Of a DNA stretch of 64,000 nt, positions 62,171 through 64,000 are shown one piece after another. The notes beneath the pieces are model-generated. The model had not been told where the DNA came from. It was given only the letters and a program-made list of their open reading frames with translations, and made no database searches. A program made the translations under genes and the position numbers. Numbering within the stretch: position 1 is the first letter of the stretch; every line of letters starts with the position of its first letter. Location of the stretch: positions 1-64,000 of the forward strand of contig JSYX01000141.1 of the NCBI GenBank assembly GCA_000787465.1, read 5' to 3'. The stretch is from Thermomucor indicae-seudaticae. Taxonomy: Eukaryota > Mucoromycota > Mucoromycetes > Mucorales > Lichtheimiaceae.

Positions 62171-63400
62171 ATGGACTACGTCGTCGACGAAGAGCAGTAT
62201 GCTTTTGAAACGCTAAGTTCATACATCCAGTATTTGCGTAATCTTCCTCGCGAGAGCGACCGCGGGTCAGATGCCATGCAGACCGAAGATGCAAAGAAGG
62301 ATGTAGACGTTCGCATGAGAGAAGCGTCGATCAAGCGAGTGTACACGCTCTACACGGATCAGGACAAAGTCAGGTTCTTCAAACTGATGTTTGAGAAAGT
62401 TCTGAGTGCCTCAGCTGCCGCAAAGCAGTTAGGTATCCATGTTCGTACGGCTCAAAGATGGGCCAAACAGTATGAGGGGGATCCTGATAGCATATTCGAG
62501 AAGCGTAAGAAGAATGGTCGTCCGCGTATCCTTGGTGAAGAGCATAAAAAGGTCATTCTAGAGTACGTCGATGAGAATCCTTCGGCTGTCTTGGAACAGT
62601 TGATGGAGCGACTGCTGCAGAGGTTCGTAGGGCTCAAAGTCTCTAAGAGCACCGTTTATGACTTCGTGAGGACGCAGTGCAACCTGTCACTTAAGAAGGC
62701 CCGGTTTCAGACTGTGGACAGGAACAGTGAGGCCAAGATTCAAGAGCGCCTTGACTGGGTTCGCAAGTGGGAGGGGACCGATATGGACTTTAGGACCAAT
62801 TGCGTCTTCCTGGATGAGTCTGCCTTCCACGTCAACATGAAGCGCAGTATGGCCTGGTCAAAGAAAGGCTTGCCTGCGGTAGTCACTGTGCCCAAAACAC
62901 GAGCGCAGACAACCACCATTTTGGGCGCGATCTCTGCTTCAGGTCTGGTCAAGTGCAGCATGAGACTGCCACAGCCGCCAGCCAAGAAGAGGAAGCAAGG
63001 AGGTTATGCTGAGCTTATGAGCACAGGGACAGTAACAGGCCATGACCTTAGCTTCTTGAAGGCCACAATGGATGAGATGGACCAGTATCCACACATGAAG
63101 GGCCATTACCCCGTAATGGATAACGCTCCCATCCATACGTCTAACGATATAGCTAAGTACATCACGTCCCATGGCTACCGGTATGCCTATCTTCTGTCGT
63201 ACTCTCCTGAGTTCAACCCTATTGAGCAGTTCTGGTCAGTAGTCAAGAGCAAAGTTAAGCGCAACAGGTTCTTGGAAAAAGAGACACTGATGACCAGGCT
63301 CACTGAAGCGACTGAGAGCTTAAAGCCGAGCGATTACGAAGGTTTCGTCTCTCATTCCCATAAATGCTTAGATAAGTGTCGCAACAGAGAGCAACTGTAA
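62171..63400 (+). mobile_element. Tc1/mariner-type DD34E transposase gene
   Basis: The frame is open from 62096, and the first in-frame ATG is at 62171, giving about 409 residues. The N-terminal part has a helix-turn-helix region (AAAKQLGIHVRTAQRWAKQY) and a GRPR hook. The catalytic domain shows CVFLDESAFHVNM (first Asp), VMDNAPIHTSND (second Asp) and YSPEFNPIEQFWSVVK (Glu). Thirty-four residues separate the second Asp from the Glu, the DD34E spacing of Tc1 elements. No stop or frame break interrupts it, so it may be active or recently active. An insertion of PQPPAKKRKQGGYAE between the Asps looks like a nuclear localisation signal. Confidence 0.9.
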
Positions 63401-64000
63401 CGTGCCTCTCAAGGTAAGTCGATGTCTAAGTGGAGAACAAAAGAGTGGGTTTGACTTATACAGTCCTCAAGTTTCCTTTTGTTGACCGCGTTCTTCATTT
63501 TCGACAAACATGTCGTTGACTCTTACGTTATTTTTGGACGATCACTGCTGCACAGCACCTTTACGGACGAAAATTACGTACGATTGCGGCCTTCGACATG
63601 CCTCAGTGACGATTGACGACAAAGAAAGCCGCCACAAGCAAACGGGTACGGTCAGGACGGAACGCAACAGGGTGAGGCGGCTTTTGACAAACGCTGTTTC
63701 GATCTAATACTGAGCATGACGGTTACCATGGACGCCAGGTAAGCTTCCAATAGCGCAATAGGATTAGCTGTCGTTTCAATGAATAAAACAACCAATAATG
63801 AAAAAAAAAGTTGGATCGAATAATCATGTTTGATGCTTGTTAATGTGGTGTAAATGGCGCTACAGCGGACGTAAAATGTATATGATGATAGTGATCAAAT
63901 GTATTCGAGGTCTATTCAATACTATGAATAACATGGTTCAAATGCCTTTCATAGACTACACTTCATTGTTTTTTGATGGGCATCAAAAATGAGTCCAGGT
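63401..64000. other. 3' flank of the transposase gene
   Basis: No gene with recognisable motifs is seen. A short plus frame at 63510-63707 starts MSLTLTLFLDDHCC but lacks a family. No inverted match to the 5' flank was found, so the element boundary may lie outside or be degraded. Confidence 0.4.

Overview
This window is nuclear DNA from a filamentous fungus, most likely an early-diverging Mucoromycota species (Mucorales-like). Genes are dense and carry many short introns (about 50-100 bases) with GTRNGT donors. The gene set mixes fungal features (Rua1-type regulator, GABA-type permease, exo-polygalacturonase, Tc1 transposase) with genes lost by many budding yeasts, such as a HAUS1/augmin subunit and a BAG6-like ubiquitin-like protein. 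The genus is inference. No tRNA, rRNA, CRISPR or prokaryotic operon signal was seen.

Layout. Bases 1-3987 are gene-poor and hold transposon debris: a decayed LINE fragment, a near-perfect palindromic TA-flanked MITE, and two diverged copies of another repeat. From 3988 to about 39000 there is a compact run of housekeeping genes: gfa1 (+), UTP25 (-), EB1/BIM1 (+), proteasome chaperone PSMG2 (-), HAUS1 (-), the complex I 9.5 kDa subunit (+), a Reb1/TTF-I-like Myb factor (+), SNX4/ATG24 (-), ILV3 (-), a PAP2 phosphatase (+), a secreted TroA-like binding protein (-), RRB1 (-), importin beta KAP95 (-), GCN5 (+), TRS20/TRAPPC2 (-), an F-box/WD40 protein (-) and a BET bromodomain protein (-). Bases 39004-41218 form a poorly coding gap. 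From 41219 to 56363 come a coiled-coil protein (-), a Rua1-type regulator (+), a homeodomain factor (-), a possible small protein (-), EFM7 (-), a GABA/amino-acid permease (-), a MATE transporter with two frame breaks (+), CWC27 (+) and a ubiquitin-like BAG6-type protein (-). The last 8 kb is looser: an exo-polygalacturonase (+), a small YTHS..EYDR protein (+), and a Tc1 DD34E transposase (+).

The genes do not form one pathway. Loose themes are chitin precursor supply (gfa1), ribosome biogenesis (UTP25, RRB1, Reb1-like), chromatin reading and acetylation (GCN5, BET), microtubules (EB1, HAUS1), trafficking (SNX4, TRS20, KAP95) and surface or secreted functions (binding protein, polygalacturonase, transporters). 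Exon models were built by hand from reading-frame continuity and splice consensus. For gfa1, EB1, the Reb1-like gene, GCN5, CWC27, the Rua1-like gene, the complex I subunit and the polygalacturonase the summed exons are exact multiples of three. For the MATE gene they are two bases short, matching two single-base losses. I found no convincing wholly new system. The best leads are the secreted binding protein, the MITE with CpG-to-TpG arm differences, an unexplained coding-like stretch at 31651-32023, and the frame-broken MATE gene.
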